A stretch of DNA of 64,000 nt from Rufibacter hautae (GCF_008271695.1 NZ_VKKY01000003.1:1240001-1304000), one strand, 5' to 3'; counted from the first letter of the stretch, positions 36,491-46,505 are shown. Notes: generated by a model from the letters alone, not told the origin. Numbers and translations: made by a program.

Positions 36491-37762
36491 ATGCAGAAAG
36501 AGACCACCGCCCCCGACACCGTTGTTGCCTTAAGGAACGTAGAGAAAGCCGCCAAAAACCTGAAGGGAGTCATTTACAAGACGCCCTTGATGAAGAACCT
36601 GTGGCTTTCCCAGACCTATGGTGCCGATATTTACCTCAAGCGCGAGGACCTGCAGATTGTACGTTCCTATAAAATTAGAGGGGCTTATAACAAGATATCG
36701 TCATTGACGTCCGCCGAAAGAGAAAAGGAAATCGTCTGCTCCAGCGCGGGAAACCACGCGCAGGGAGTTGCTTATGCCTGTCAGCTTTTAGGCATCAAGG
36801 GATACATCTTCATGCCCGCCCAAACGCCGGCCCAGAAGGTGAACAAAGTGCGCCTTTTCGGAAAGGACATGGTGGAAGTGGTGCTCACCGGTGCCACGTA
36901 TGACGATACCTTCAAGGCTGCCAAAGAATTCTGCGACGAGCGGGGCAGTGCCTTTATTCCGCCGTTCGATGACCTGGCCATTGTGGAAGGACAGGCCACC
37001 GTGGGGCTGGAGATCTTCAAGGAGGCGGACTTCGGGATTGATTACCTGTTCATGCCCATCGGGGGTGGGGGATTGGCCTCGGGCGTTTCCAGTGTGTTTA
37101 AGCAATTGAGCCCGCAAACCAAATTGATTGGCGTGCAGCCCATGGGCGCGCCCTCCATGTACAATTCCATCAAGGAGAAAAAGCGCCAACGGCTGGAAAC
37201 CATTGATTCCTTCGTGGACGGGGCCGCGGTGATGTGTCCGGGCGAACTCACCTTTGAGATCTGCCGCGAGTTGCTGGATGAGGTAGTGCTGGTGCCGGAA
37301 GGCCAGATCTGCGAAGACATCCTGAAGATGTACAACGAGGAAGGCGTGGTGCTGGAACCCGCGGGCACGCTGAGCATCTCGGCCCTGAAATCTTTCTCGG
37401 AGGAAATCAAAGGCAAGCACGTGGTCTGCGTCATCAGCGGCAGCAACAATGACATCACCCGCATGGAAGACATCAAGGAGCGCGCCATGCAGCACCAAGG
37501 GCTGAAACACTATTTTATGGTGACCTTCAACCAAAAGCCCGGCGCCCTGCGCACCTTCGTGAACCGGGTGCTGCACCCCGAGGATGACATTATCCACTTT
37601 CAGTACATCAAGAAAAACAACAAGGAGAAAGGTCCGGTGTTTATTGGCGTGGAAGTGAAACGCCCGCATGATGTGGAGAACATCAAACTCCGGATGCTGG
37701 AAGAAGGCTTCGCCTACGAGTACCTCAACGGCAAGCAGGACTTCCTGAACATGTTTGTGTAA
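36491..37762 (+). CDS. ilvA: Threonine dehydratase (deaminase)
   Basis: Encodes 423 aa of a PLP-dependent fold-type II enzyme giving 2-oxobutyrate for isoleucine synthesis. The PLP lysine is in SYKIRGAYNK at about residue 60, the phosphate-binding loop is GGGGLASG at about 190, and SSAGNHAQG is typical. The C-terminal ACT-like domain (about 335-423; YFMVTFNQKPGALRTFV) is present once, as in the shorter feedback-regulated forms. It closes the ilv series and is followed by an intrinsic terminator. Confidence 0.95.
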   Translation: MQKETTAPDTVVALRNVEKAAKNLKGVIYKTPLMKNLWLSQTYGADIYLKREDLQIVRSYKIRGAYNKISSLTSAEREKEIVCSSAGNHAQGVAYACQLLGIKGYIFMPAQTPAQKVNKVRLFGKDMVEVVLTGATYDDTFKAAKEFCDERGSAFIPPFDDLAIVEGQATVGLEIFKEADFGIDYLFMPIGGGGLASGVSSVFKQLSPQTKLIGVQPMGAPSMYNSIKEKKRQRLETIDSFVDGAAVMCPGELTFEICRELLDEVVLVPEGQICEDILKMYNEEGVVLEPAGTLSISALKSFSEEIKGKHVVCVISGSNNDITRMEDIKERAMQHQGLKHYFMVTFNQKPGALRTFVNRVLHPEDDIIHFQYIKKNNKEKGPVFIGVEVKRPHDVENIKLRMLEEGFAYEYLNGKQDFLNMFV

Positions 37763-37815
37763 AGGCCATTTTAGCGTAGTTTATAGTTTGTTTAATTAGT
37801 GTTGTGTGTTGTCTA

Positions 37816-37850
37816 AGAGCCCTGCGCCTGAAAAGGAAGCAGGGCTTTTT
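37816..37850 (+). terminator. Intrinsic terminator after ilvA
   Basis: Stem agccctgc / gcagggct with a 13-base loop and a five-T run, 54 bases after the ilvA stop. Confidence 0.85.
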
Positions 37851-38529
37851 GCAATTAAGGGCCTTTCTTTTTTAGCTTGGTTTTTACAAAAGGTACAGAA
37901 ATCACGAGCTAAATAGAAGCCAACAAAGCTTTGCCATCTTTGTCACCACTGCCAAATTTCAACTGTCGAATTCCCATCCAAGTTGCCCACGCATTCCGTC
38001 CCCCTTTGAAGGGGGTAGGGGGATGATTTACTCGTGTGGATTAGGCATTCCCTTTCATGTAGGGGCAATCCCTTGTGGTTGCCCTAATTCTGTTGCCAAG
38101 GTTGGGCGGTTAATCAAACGGCTTTGTCATCCCCCTACCCCCTTCAAAGGGGGACGATCAGATGCTGTCCTCATTTTTCTCTGCAGGAAAAGTCCAGATT
38201 TGAGAACCACCATCCTCTCCAAGCAGCCCATCGCTTTCAGCCTGTTTTCCTGAAGGTGGCTACTAAACAGGCCTTTATTTCCCCTCTAAACATTGCGGTA
38301 ACGAAAGGTTTACAATAAGGTAACGGCTCATTTGCCGCGTCTCAGAACCTGACAAACTACTTTTGAACAGCGAAAAATTGGTCTATGCTAAAGGTGCCAG
38401 AGCACGCAGGGTAGACCGATGAATGCTTCAACAGACTCAAAAGTACACCTAATGACTCCATCACTTCTGGTGGTTTTTCAACCTTCTCACCCGCTCCAAG
38501 TCCGAATCCAATTTACCGTCAACTAAACC
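37851..38529. other. Repeat-containing intergenic region between ilvA and susC
   Basis: No gene was found in about 680 bases. It holds the 160-bp inverted-repeat element described separately. The part from 38157 to 38529 is the likely regulatory region of the SusC gene. No sigma/anti-sigma pair or other regulator is next to this transporter locus. Confidence 0.6.
37997..38156. mobile_element. 160-bp element with perfect 30-bp terminal inverted repeats (MITE-like)
   Basis: The 30-bp ends at 37997-38026 and 38127-38156 are exact reverse complements, and each end is itself nearly palindromic (ccccctttgaaggggg core followed by tagggggatga). The 100-bp interior contains no reading frame of note. 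It does include a 28-bp sequence (38058-38085) that recurs as the arm of a hairpin at 59227. Size and structure fit a non-autonomous miniature element or a dispersed palindromic repeat. No clear target-site duplication was seen. Confidence 0.6.
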
Positions 38530-41500
38530 ATGAGAAACCCTTTACTTCCTCCAAGTAAGAGTCAATTGCCTAAGAAGATGCTTTTAGGCTTTTCGTTGCT
38601 GGCGCTGGCGCCCATGACAGAAGCGCGGCCGCTGCTCCTTTCCCAAGTAGTTCAAAACATGCAGCAGGCACCTGCCACTACATTGGTGCAGGCGTCTCCT
38701 AAAAGAAAAACCAACCCTACAGGGCAAACGGGTTTAATGCCCGTTATGGCAAAAAACACCGAAAACCCGGCTTCGCAGCAAACCGAGCGGGTGAGCATCT
38801 CAGGTACGGTGACTTCCGCAGAGTTGGGTACCATGCCTGGGGTGGTGATCACCTCCAACGGAACAGCCCTGGGCGCCACCAGCACCGACGGTTCTTTCAC
38901 CGTCCAGGTACCGAAAGGCGCAGAAGTGGTGTTCTCGTTTGTGGGGTATACCTCACTTAAAAGAACCTTCGCCCAGAACGAAACCAATGTCTCCATCTCT
39001 CTGGTGCAGGACAGCCAGCAACTGAGTGAAGTGGTGGTAACGGCCTTGGGGATTAAGCGGGAGCAGAAAGCGCTGGGATACGCTACGCAGACGGTAACGA
39101 GCGAAGCCTTGACCGATGCCATGCCCAATAACTTTGCGCAGGCTTTATCTGGGAAAGTGGCCGGTCTGAATTTGATTTCTCCGGGCTCGGGCCCAGTAAA
39201 CTCCACTAGAATTAGCTTACGAGGCGATAACTCCCTGAACCCGGGCGGGAACAATGCCCTGATTGTGTTGGACGGGGTGCCCATGAGCAGCGATATGACT
39301 AGTTCTGGGGTGGACAACGCCTACGGCGCCGGTTCTGGGAACGATATTCCCGTGGACTTCGGGAACGGCATTGCCGACATCAACCCGAATGACATTGAAA
39401 GCATCACCGTCTTGAAGGGCCCAAGTGCCGCCGCCCTTTACGGAAGCCGGGCCGCGAATGGTGCCTTGATTATCACCACCAAATCTGGGTCTCGCAAAGA
39501 CAAGGGCATTGGGGTTACGGTGAATACCAACGTCAGCTTTAATGATGTCCTGAAATGGCCCGATTACCAGTATGAATATGGGCAGGGAACCGGTAAGTCC
39601 TTCAATGCCGCCGGGGAGCCTTATTATTCCTATGGCGCTTCGGCCGACGGAGCCAACACCGGGGGAACCAGTAGCGCTTTCGGACCGAAGTTCAATGGTC
39701 AATCTTATTACCAGTATGACCCAACCCGCGAAGGTCAGTCGGCGGAAAGACAGCTTTGGAGACCTTATAAAGACAACATCAAAGGCTTTTTCAGAACCGG
39801 GTACACGCTCACCAACAACGTTGCCTTAGAGGGCGGTGGAGAGAACGGGTCTGTGAGGGCTTCCCTTACGCACTCTAAAAACGAGTGGATCATGCCTAAC
39901 ACCGGCTTTGAGCGTTTAACGGCGGCTTTGAGCATCAACCAAAACATCTCTAAAAGGTTAAAGCTATCGTCTAAAGTCAACTTCACCAACAAGAAGAGCG
40001 ATAACCTGCCGGGCACCGGCTACAGTAACCAGTCCATTGCCTATTTCATGATTTTCCAGAACCCTAACGTGGATCTGGCCTGGTACGAGCCTCGGTGGAA
40101 AGCCGGGCAGGAGCAAGTGCAACAGATTCACCCGTTCAGTTCTTTCATTGACAACCCGTATGTGATTGCCTATGAGATGACCAACTCCCTGAACAACTAT
40201 TCGGTGGTGGGGAACCTGGCGGCTACCTATGAGTTCTCGCCCAAGCTAGACATCATGGTGCGCTCAGGGATTGATTTAACCGCCGAGGATCGGGCCATGC
40301 GCCGCCCTTTCAACACGGCCAACTTCCCGTATGGCTACTTCAAAGAGCAGAACATTTTTGATTACGAGATCAACACAGACGCCTTGCTGACCTACAAAGA
40401 GCAGTTAGGAAGCAAGATTGACGTGAGAACCTCGGTGGGTGGTAACCTGAGAAACCAGCGGTACCGCGCCACGGATGGCGTAGTGGATGGATTGGTGATT
40501 CCGGGAGTGTACAAACTTTCTAACGGGATAGGCAACGCCATGATGACCACCCGTCACAGAAACCGCGAAGTGAACAGCTTGTACGCCTTGGCCGCTTTCT
40601 CTTATGAAGACAAAATCTTTGTGGACCTGACCGCCCGTAATGACTGGTCCAGCACCTTGCCGGTGCAGAACAGCTCCTTCTTCTATCCGTCTATCAGTTC
40701 CAGCTTTATCCTAACCGACCTGTTCAGACTGCCTACGGAGATTTCTTTTGCCAAGCTTAGATTATCTGCCGCCCAGGTGGGAAGTGACACCGATCCGTAC
40801 AGAACCAGAAAATACTACGGCCAAAGCGATTTCGCCGGCTCGGGCTCTGTGCCCACCACGCTCCACAACATCAACTTCAAACCCGAGATCACGACCAGCT
40901 ATGAGGCTGGGATGGAGTTTATGCTCTTCAATGGCCGTATCGGCTTAGATGCCACGGTGTACCGAAACCTCACTAAAAACCAGATTCTAGAGATTCCGGT
41001 GGATCCTACCACCGGTTATACCCGGGCTGTGTTGAACGCGGGTAAAGTACGGAACCAAGGTCTGGAACTGGTGTTGAACGCCAAACCCATTGACCTGGCC
41101 AACTTCAAGTGGAGATCAACGGTCACCTGGTCTAAAAACGATAACAAGGTGCTGAGACTGGCCGATGGCATTGAAGACCAGCAGGTATTGGGCGTAGGTG
41201 GTCAGGCTTCCATCATCGCCAAAGTAGGCGGTACTACCGGTGACATCTACGGCTTCGGGTTTGTGCGGAGCCCCGATGGTCAGATTGTGTACGATGAGAG
41301 CGGTTTGCCCGCGTACCCAGACGAAGTACAATACATCGGGAACGCTTACGCCGATTGGAAAGGCGGTTTCCTAAACGAAGTCTCTTACAAGAATTTTCGG
41401 TTCAGTTTCCTGCTGGATGCTTCCTATGGCGGTATTATCTACTCCCAGACCCACCACAAAATGTCTGAGCAAGGCAAACTGGAACACACCTTAATGGGCC

Positions 41501-41889
41501 GCGAAGAAGGATTCATCATTGGCGATGGCGTGGTGCTGAATGGTGACGGTACTTACACCCAGAACACCAAAAAAGTAAACCCCGCCGACTACTACACCCG
41601 GTACTACCGCCGTGCCAACGTGGAGTCCAACTCTTTTGACGCCTCCTACCTGAAACTGCGGGAAGTCCGTCTGGAGTATAACCTGCCTCAATCGCTGTTG
41701 GCCAGAACCAGATTCTTCAACGGCGCCAGCATTGCGCTGTACGGCCGTGATCTGGCCATGCTCACCGACTTCCCAATCTTTGACCCAGAAACGGCGGCCC
41801 TGAACGGAAACAACATTATGCCGGGTATTGAAATGGGCCAGATGCCTTCCACCAGAACTATGGGCATGAACGTGACCCTTAAATTCTAA
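38530..41889 (+). CDS. SusC/RagA-family TonB-linked outer-membrane transporter
   Basis: Encodes 1119 aa. A signal peptide (about 1-33) is followed by an unusual Gln/Pro/Thr-rich linker of about 55 residues, then a CarboxypepD_reg-like domain (SGTVTSAELGTMPGVVI...DGSFTVQVPKGAEVVFSFVGY), a plug with VVVTALGIKREQKALGYA and LKGPSAAALYGSRAANGALIITTKSG (about 295-320), and the 22-strand barrel ending in a terminal Phe (NVTLKF). It imports a ligand captured by the SusD lipoprotein encoded next, powered by TonB-ExbBD. The downstream phosphodiesterase genes suggest an organophosphate ligand rather than a glycan, which is inference. Confidence 0.95.
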   Translation: MRNPLLPPSKSQLPKKMLLGFSLLALAPMTEARPLLLSQVVQNMQQAPATTLVQASPKRKTNPTGQTGLMPVMAKNTENPASQQTERVSISGTVTSAELGTMPGVVITSNGTALGATSTDGSFTVQVPKGAEVVFSFVGYTSLKRTFAQNETNVSISLVQDSQQLSEVVVTALGIKREQKALGYATQTVTSEALTDAMPNNFAQALSGKVAGLNLISPGSGPVNSTRISLRGDNSLNPGGNNALIVLDGVPMSSDMTSSGVDNAYGAGSGNDIPVDFGNGIADINPNDIESITVLKGPSAAALYGSRAANGALIITTKSGSRKDKGIGVTVNTNVSFNDVLKWPDYQYEYGQGTGKSFNAAGEPYYSYGASADGANTGGTSSAFGPKFNGQSYYQYDPTREGQSAERQLWRPYKDNIKGFFRTGYTLTNNVALEGGGENGSVRASLTHSKNEWIMPNTGFERLTAALSINQNISKRLKLSSKVNFTNKKSDNLPGTGYSNQSIAYFMIFQNPNVDLAWYEPRWKAGQEQVQQIHPFSSFIDNPYVIAYEMTNSLNNYSVVGNLAATYEFSPKLDIMVRSGIDLTAEDRAMRRPFNTANFPYGYFKEQNIFDYEINTDALLTYKEQLGSKIDVRTSVGGNLRNQRYRATDGVVDGLVIPGVYKLSNGIGNAMMTTRHRNREVNSLYALAAFSYEDKIFVDLTARNDWSSTLPVQNSSFFYPSISSSFILTDLFRLPTEISFAKLRLSAAQVGSDTDPYRTRKYYGQSDFAGSGSVPTTLHNINFKPEITTSYEAGMEFMLFNGRIGLDATVYRNLTKNQILEIPVDPTTGYTRAVLNAGKVRNQGLELVLNAKPIDLANFKWRSTVTWSKNDNKVLRLADGIEDQQVLGVGGQASIIAKVGGTTGDIYGFGFVRSPDGQIVYDESGLPAYPDEVQYIGNAYADWKGGFLNEVSYKNFRFSFLLDASYGGIIYSQTHHKMSEQGKLEHTLMGREEGFIIGDGVVLNGDGTYTQNTKKVNPADYYTRYYRRANVESNSFDASYLKLREVRLEYNLPQSLLARTRFFNGASIALYGRDLAMLTDFPIFDPETAALNGNNIMPGIEMGQMPSTRTMGMNVTLKF

Positions 41890-41982
41890 GCCAATCACAG
41901 TTTAGTTTTTCAATTCAACCTTTCAGAACTGCCGGTAGGCTATCCCAGTCTATCAGCAGTTTTTCCCAAAGAACTAAGAACC

Positions 41983-43422
41983 ATGTTATCTATAAAGAAG
42001 ACCTTTGTATTCCTGCTTGCCCTAGGTGCCCTCAACACCTCCTGTACTGATGATTTTGAAGAGGTAAACACCGATCCTAACCGCATTGAGCAAATCAGCC
42101 CGGGTACCTTGCTGAACCCCATCCTCTATGAGATGAGCAGCTTCAACGCCAACCGGGCCGATGACTTCACCTTTGACCTCATGCAAGTGGCGCTTCCGTT
42201 CCCCAGTGCTTCGGGCGGCATCCACCGCTATGATGTTACCGAGAACTCCGGTAGCTCTACCTGGAACACCTACTACCGCTGGTTAACCAACATCAAGGAA
42301 ATGCAGGCCGCGGCCGTGAAAGCCAATGACCCCAACTATGAGGCGGTGGCGCTTACCTTGAATGCCTGGGTCTACTCCCTGCTCACCGACAGTTTTGGCG
42401 ATGTGCCCATGGTAGAAGCCAGCCGCGGCGATGAAGGAATTCTGTATCCGGCCTTTGATACACAGCAGTCTATCTATACCAAGATTTTAGCCGATCTTGA
42501 AGCCGCCAACAGCAAGTTTGATCCGGCCAAAACCATGATCTACGGCGATGACATCCTGTACCATAACAATGTGGCTAAGTGGAAGAAATTCTGCAACTCG
42601 CTGCGGCTACGGTTACTGCTTAGAGTCTCCAAAAGAGCGGAAATGAATGCGGTGGCTAAGATGACGGAGATCCTCAACAATCCTACGCAGTTTCCGGTAT
42701 TCACGTCAAATGCAGATGCGGCTATTCTGCAGATCTCAGGGGTTCCGCCGTTGATTTCTCCTTGGGGACGTGCCGTTGACTTCAGAACGGGTCGGGCGGC
42801 TTCTTCTTTCTTCATTGATCACCTGAACACTTTGAATGATCCCCGCCGAGCTAAATTCTTCACCCAAGCCACCTCCAAAGACGGTAGAACGCAGGTGGGG
42901 TACAAGGGAATCCCAAGCGGTTATGAAGGAAGCGATACCCAGTTTGACTATGCTCCTTCCACCTTCAACGTTGCCCTGGTGACGGCTCCTATGATTACGG
43001 TGATCATGCCCTATGCCGAGGTGGAGTTCATCAAAGCGGAACTAGCCCAGAAAGGCATCGTGACCGGTGATGCCCAAGCTGCTTATGAAAAAGGTGTGAA
43101 AGCCGCCATTGAACAGTGGGGAGCCGTGATGCCCGCAGACTATTTCACCAATCCGGCCGCCGCGTACAACGGCACGTTGGAGCAGATCCTGCTGCAAAAG
43201 TACCTGGCCTTGTTCTTCGTGGATTATCAGCAGTGGTTTGAATACCGCCGCACGGGCTTCCCGGTACTTCCTACCACCAATGCCATGATGAACAACAAAG
43301 TAGTGCCGGTTCGCTTCAGATACCCCACTACGGTGCAAACCAACAACGCCGAGAACTACAGAAAAGCCGTAGAAATGATGGGCGGCGATGACATCAATAC
43401 CAAGGTTTGGTGGGAGAAATAA
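41983..43422 (+). CDS. SusD/RagB-family outer-membrane lipoprotein
   Basis: Encodes 479 aa with a lipobox NTSC (C20) and the typical opening CTDDFEEVNTDPNRIE of the SusD-like type 2 subfamily. The helical TPR-like scaffold and the C-terminal region (YPTTVQTNNAENYRKAV...DDINTKVWW) are complete. It forms the lid over the SusC channel and binds ligand at the cell surface. It follows the SusC gene by 93 bases on the same strand. Confidence 0.95.
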   Translation: MLSIKKTFVFLLALGALNTSCTDDFEEVNTDPNRIEQISPGTLLNPILYEMSSFNANRADDFTFDLMQVALPFPSASGGIHRYDVTENSGSSTWNTYYRWLTNIKEMQAAAVKANDPNYEAVALTLNAWVYSLLTDSFGDVPMVEASRGDEGILYPAFDTQQSIYTKILADLEAANSKFDPAKTMIYGDDILYHNNVAKWKKFCNSLRLRLLLRVSKRAEMNAVAKMTEILNNPTQFPVFTSNADAAILQISGVPPLISPWGRAVDFRTGRAASSFFIDHLNTLNDPRRAKFFTQATSKDGRTQVGYKGIPSGYEGSDTQFDYAPSTFNVALVTAPMITVIMPYAEVEFIKAELAQKGIVTGDAQAAYEKGVKAAIEQWGAVMPADYFTNPAAAYNGTLEQILLQKYLALFFVDYQQWFEYRRTGFPVLPTTNAMMNNKVVPVRFRYPTTVQTNNAENYRKAVEMMGGDDINTKVWWEK

Positions 43423-43533
43423 GCCTACCTTAACCTCTGGTGGCTATCTGAGCTTACCGTGCCTCTATCACCCTGGGCATGGTAAGCTTAGATTATTTCC
43501 CTGTATTTGAGACCTCTTTTAACCAATCAGACT

Positions 43534-44577
43534 ATGAGAACCGTAACACCCTGGAAACTGCTTTTTTGTTTCTTGTTAGGGGTACACGCCAACGCCATGG
43601 CTCAATCGCAAATGATGCTTTCTAACTTTACCTTTAAGCCCGGGGCAACCCAAGTGGGCCAAGTGGTAGTTCTGCCCCCTACGATGAGTAAAGCAAAGGT
43701 AAAGCTTGTAGGTACCTCTGCTACTACCTTCACCTTAGGGAAAGACAATACCTTGAAAGCCAAGAAAGCCATCTCTGAACCATGGGTAGACGTGGTCTTG
43801 GCAGTAGAACAGGGGCAAAGCACCATTCAGGACACCTTCCGGATTGTGAAGGACGAGTTTATCACCAACCGAGTTATTGCGCACCGGGGTGCCTGGAAGA
43901 ACACCGGAGTTACGGAGAATTCCATTGGTGCCCTGCAACACGCCATCCGGTTAGGCTGCGCCGGCAGCGAGTTTGACGTGCACATGTCATCAGACTCGGT
44001 GTTGTTTGTGCACCATGACCATGATGTGAACGGCATCCACATTGAGAAAACACCGGCCGCGGAACTGGCCAAACTGAAGCTACCCAATGGAGAGTATCTG
44101 CCCACGTTGGAGGCGTATCTGCAAGCCGGACTAAACCAGAACAAAACCAAGCTGATCCTGGAGATCAAACCCTCGGCCATCAGCAAGGAGCGGGGCCAGG
44201 CCTTGGCGCGCAAAGTGGTGGAAACGGTACAGAAACACAACGCGCAGGGCTGGGTAGACTACATCAGCTTTGACTATGCCATCTGCCGGAAAGTACAGGA
44301 ACTGGAACCCTCTGCCAAGGTAGCGTACCTCAACGGCGAGAAAGCCCCCGCCGAACTGGCCAAAGACAAGCTGTACGGGTTTGATTACAACCAAAGCGTC
44401 TTGAAAAAGAACCCCCACTGGATAGAAGAAGCCCACCAACTCGGCCTTACCGTCAATTCCTGGACCGTCAACTCCCCAGAAATGATGGACTGGCTTTTAG
44501 AACGCAAAGCGGATTTCATCACCACCAACGAACCCGAACTTCTGCTGGAAAAAGTAAAAAAGGTGGCTACCAAGTAA
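43534..44577 (+). CDS. Secreted glycerophosphodiester phosphodiesterase family protein
   Basis: Encodes 347 aa from the ATG at 43534, followed by a signal peptide (LLFCFLLGVHANAMAQ); an upstream TTG is less likely. Residues 25-110 form a beta-rich N-terminal domain of unknown role. The GDPD barrel begins at about 112: AHRGAWKNTGVTENS and EFDVHMSSDSVLFVHHDHDV carry the metal and catalytic histidines and glutamates, LILEIKPS follows and NSWTVNSPEMMDWL completes the fold. It should cleave glycerophosphodiesters to glycerol-3-phosphate and an alcohol in the periplasm. Its place after SusCD suggests it processes the imported ligand. Confidence 0.9.
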   Translation: MRTVTPWKLLFCFLLGVHANAMAQSQMMLSNFTFKPGATQVGQVVVLPPTMSKAKVKLVGTSATTFTLGKDNTLKAKKAISEPWVDVVLAVEQGQSTIQDTFRIVKDEFITNRVIAHRGAWKNTGVTENSIGALQHAIRLGCAGSEFDVHMSSDSVLFVHHDHDVNGIHIEKTPAAELAKLKLPNGEYLPTLEAYLQAGLNQNKTKLILEIKPSAISKERGQALARKVVETVQKHNAQGWVDYISFDYAICRKVQELEPSAKVAYLNGEKAPAELAKDKLYGFDYNQSVLKKNPHWIEEAHQLGLTVNSWTVNSPEMMDWLLERKADFITTNEPELLLEKVKKVATK

Positions 44578-44644
44578 GAGTAGCTTTCAGGAAAGCTCCG
44601 AATTCGGTAAAGGTCATTTCATAGAAGAATGCTTCCCCTCTACC

Positions 44645-44665
44645 TGTCATCTTGAAAGGACCTTG
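44645..44665. repeat. Second copy of the tgtcatc...aaagga repeat
   Basis: 21 bp matching the left arm at 27741-27761 with two differences. No matching right arm was found nearby, so this is a partial copy. Confidence 0.55.
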
Positions 44666-44771
44666 TGGATAAATTGGATCAACGTTCAACTCAATCCATA
44701 CTGCCGCTTTTGAGCTGAAATTGATAAAACACCTTAAAAGCAGGAGTACCACAAAATGGCACAAAGATCAT

Positions 44772-44836
44772 TCTTGATTCATTCTCTCAATCACGCATTC
44801 CCTCAATCACTCCTTCAATATTTCCCTCAATAATCA
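44772..44836 (+). repeat. Degenerate tandem repeat directly before a start codon
   Basis: About three to four copies of a 16-19 bp unit centred on ccctcaatcac/ttcctcaat run up to two bases before the phosphoesterase ATG, forming its immediate 5' UTR. Confidence 0.5.
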
Positions 44837-44837
44837 C

Positions 44838-46334
44838 ATGTTTAGAAGAAAATTCCTCCAGAGTATTGGCACCTTGGGCCTTGGGTTAACCTTGCCCATG
44901 GGGGCCCTGCAAGCGCAAACCTCCCAAAAACCGGCCAACCAGAAAGTAAATTTGTCGCTTATCGCCATCAAGGGCAAGGTGCAGTCCGGCGGCAAGGGAA
45001 TCCCCGGGGTGGTGGTTTCTGATGGCATCAACCTAGTGGCTACGGATAACGCCGGAAAGTACACCTTGGAAAGCAACGCCACCGCCGAGTTCGTGTACAT
45101 TTCCGTTCCCCGCGGCTACGCTATTCCGCAGGAGAAAGGAGTGGCGCAGTTCTTCAAACCGCTACCCAAAGGCAAATCCAGCTTCACCGCCGATTTTGAA
45201 CTGCAGAAACTGGCGCAGGACGACACCAAGCACAACTTTGTGGTGTGGGCCGATCCGCAGATGATCAACAAGAAAGACGCCGAGGAACTGGTGAACACCT
45301 CGGCTCCTGACTTGAAGAAACTGGTGGCGGGTTACAGCAAGGATACCCTCTTTCACGGCATTGGCTGCGGCGATCTGGTGTGGGACAAGTTTGAGTTGTA
45401 TGACGACTACAAGAAAGCCATCGAGATCTCAGGCATCCCGTTTTACCAGGTCATCGGCAACCACGACATGGACCTTACCGCCCGCACCGACGACGGCTCT
45501 GCCGACACGTTTAAGAAACTATTCGGGCCCACATACTACTCCTTCAATCGCGGCGAAGTGCACTACGTGGTGTTGGACGATGTCTTCTTCATTGGCACGG
45601 CCAAACGCTACATTGGCTACCTCACCGAAAAACAGTTGCAGTGGCTGGAGCAGGATTTAAGTTATGTAAAGCCGGGCAGCATGGTAGTGGCCTCGGTGCA
45701 CATTCCGGTGAACAGCGGAGAGAAAAGACGCATGAAGCTCAAAGACGAATCACTGGGCGGCGTAGTGTCTAACCGTAAGGAACTGTACCGGTTGCTGAAG
45801 CCTTACAAAGCCCACATCATGTCGGGGCACACGCACATCTGCGAGAAAGTAATAGAGGGCGACATCATTGAACACACGCACGGGGCCGTTTGCGGCGCCT
45901 GGTGGACGGGCCCCATCTGTACTGATGGTTCGCCTAGCGGCTACGGCGTGTACGAGGTGAGCGGCTCCGAGATGAAATGGTACTACAAATCGGTGGGCCA
46001 TGACCGCGATCACCAGTTCAGGATCTACCCCAAAGGCACCGTGAAGGACCGCCCCGAGGAAGTAGTAGTCAATGTCTGGAACTGGGACCCGGAGTGGAAA
46101 GTGACTTGGTTTGAGGACGGGGTGCGCAAAGGCGACATGAAACAGGAGATGGGCCTGGACCCGCTCTCAGTGCAACTGCACGCCGGACCAGATCTTCCGG
46201 CCAAGCACAAATTCGTCGACCCAACCATGACTGACCACCTGTTCTGGGCTAAACCCTCTTCGGGCGCCAAGCAAATCAAGATTGAAGTCACCGACCGCTT
46301 CGGAAAGGTATACACCCAATCGCAAGCGGTTTAG
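44838..46334 (+). CDS. Secreted calcineurin-like metallophosphoesterase
   Basis: Encodes 498 aa. The N-terminus FRRKFLQSIGTLGLG looks like a twin-arginine signal, so export may be by Tat. Residues about 35-90 match the MetallophosN domain (GKVQSGGKGIPGVVVSDG). The dinuclear-metal phosphoesterase core has WADPQ (136), GCGDLVWD (175), GNHDMD (207), SVHIPV (286) and SGHTH (329), the usual D/D/N/H/H set. A C-terminal beta domain (MetallophosC) completes it. It is last in the SusC-SusD-GDPD group and ends at a strong terminator. It could release phosphate from the product of the GDPD enzyme. Confidence 0.9.
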   Translation: MFRRKFLQSIGTLGLGLTLPMGALQAQTSQKPANQKVNLSLIAIKGKVQSGGKGIPGVVVSDGINLVATDNAGKYTLESNATAEFVYISVPRGYAIPQEKGVAQFFKPLPKGKSSFTADFELQKLAQDDTKHNFVVWADPQMINKKDAEELVNTSAPDLKKLVAGYSKDTLFHGIGCGDLVWDKFELYDDYKKAIEISGIPFYQVIGNHDMDLTARTDDGSADTFKKLFGPTYYSFNRGEVHYVVLDDVFFIGTAKRYIGYLTEKQLQWLEQDLSYVKPGSMVVASVHIPVNSGEKRRMKLKDESLGGVVSNRKELYRLLKPYKAHIMSGHTHICEKVIEGDIIEHTHGAVCGAWWTGPICTDGSPSGYGVYEVSGSEMKWYYKSVGHDRDHQFRIYPKGTVKDRPEEVVVNVWNWDPEWKVTWFEDGVRKGDMKQEMGLDPLSVQLHAGPDLPAKHKFVDPTMTDHLFWAKPSSGAKQIKIEVTDRFGKVYTQSQAV

Positions 46335-46349
46335 GTACCGTTAAGAAGT

Positions 46350-46397
46350 AAGATCGGGCGAAAGCAGGTGCGCAGGGCATGGCTTTCGCCCGATCTT
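46350..46397. terminator. Terminator after the SusCD-phosphoesterase group
   Basis: Perfect 16-bp arms aagatcgggcgaaagc / gctttcgcccgatctt (46350-46365, 46382-46397) followed by gttttag. It lies 16 bases after the stop. Confidence 0.85.
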
Positions 46398-46505
46398 GTT
46401 TTAGACCCGATTTTCAGAATTCAAGCTTGAAACAAGAAGCGCAGAAAAGGCTAGGTTAGGCGGGGTAAACCGCTTATTTTAGAGGAATTACAATTGCCAA
46501 AGTCC

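Noticed and set aside
36788..37669. 293-codon frame antisense to ilvA
   Set aside because: Shadow of a gene with conserved PLP motifs; no supporting motif of its own.
37997..38156. Possible CRISPR repeat
   Set aside because: Only one inverted pair, no regularly spaced direct repeats or cas genes.
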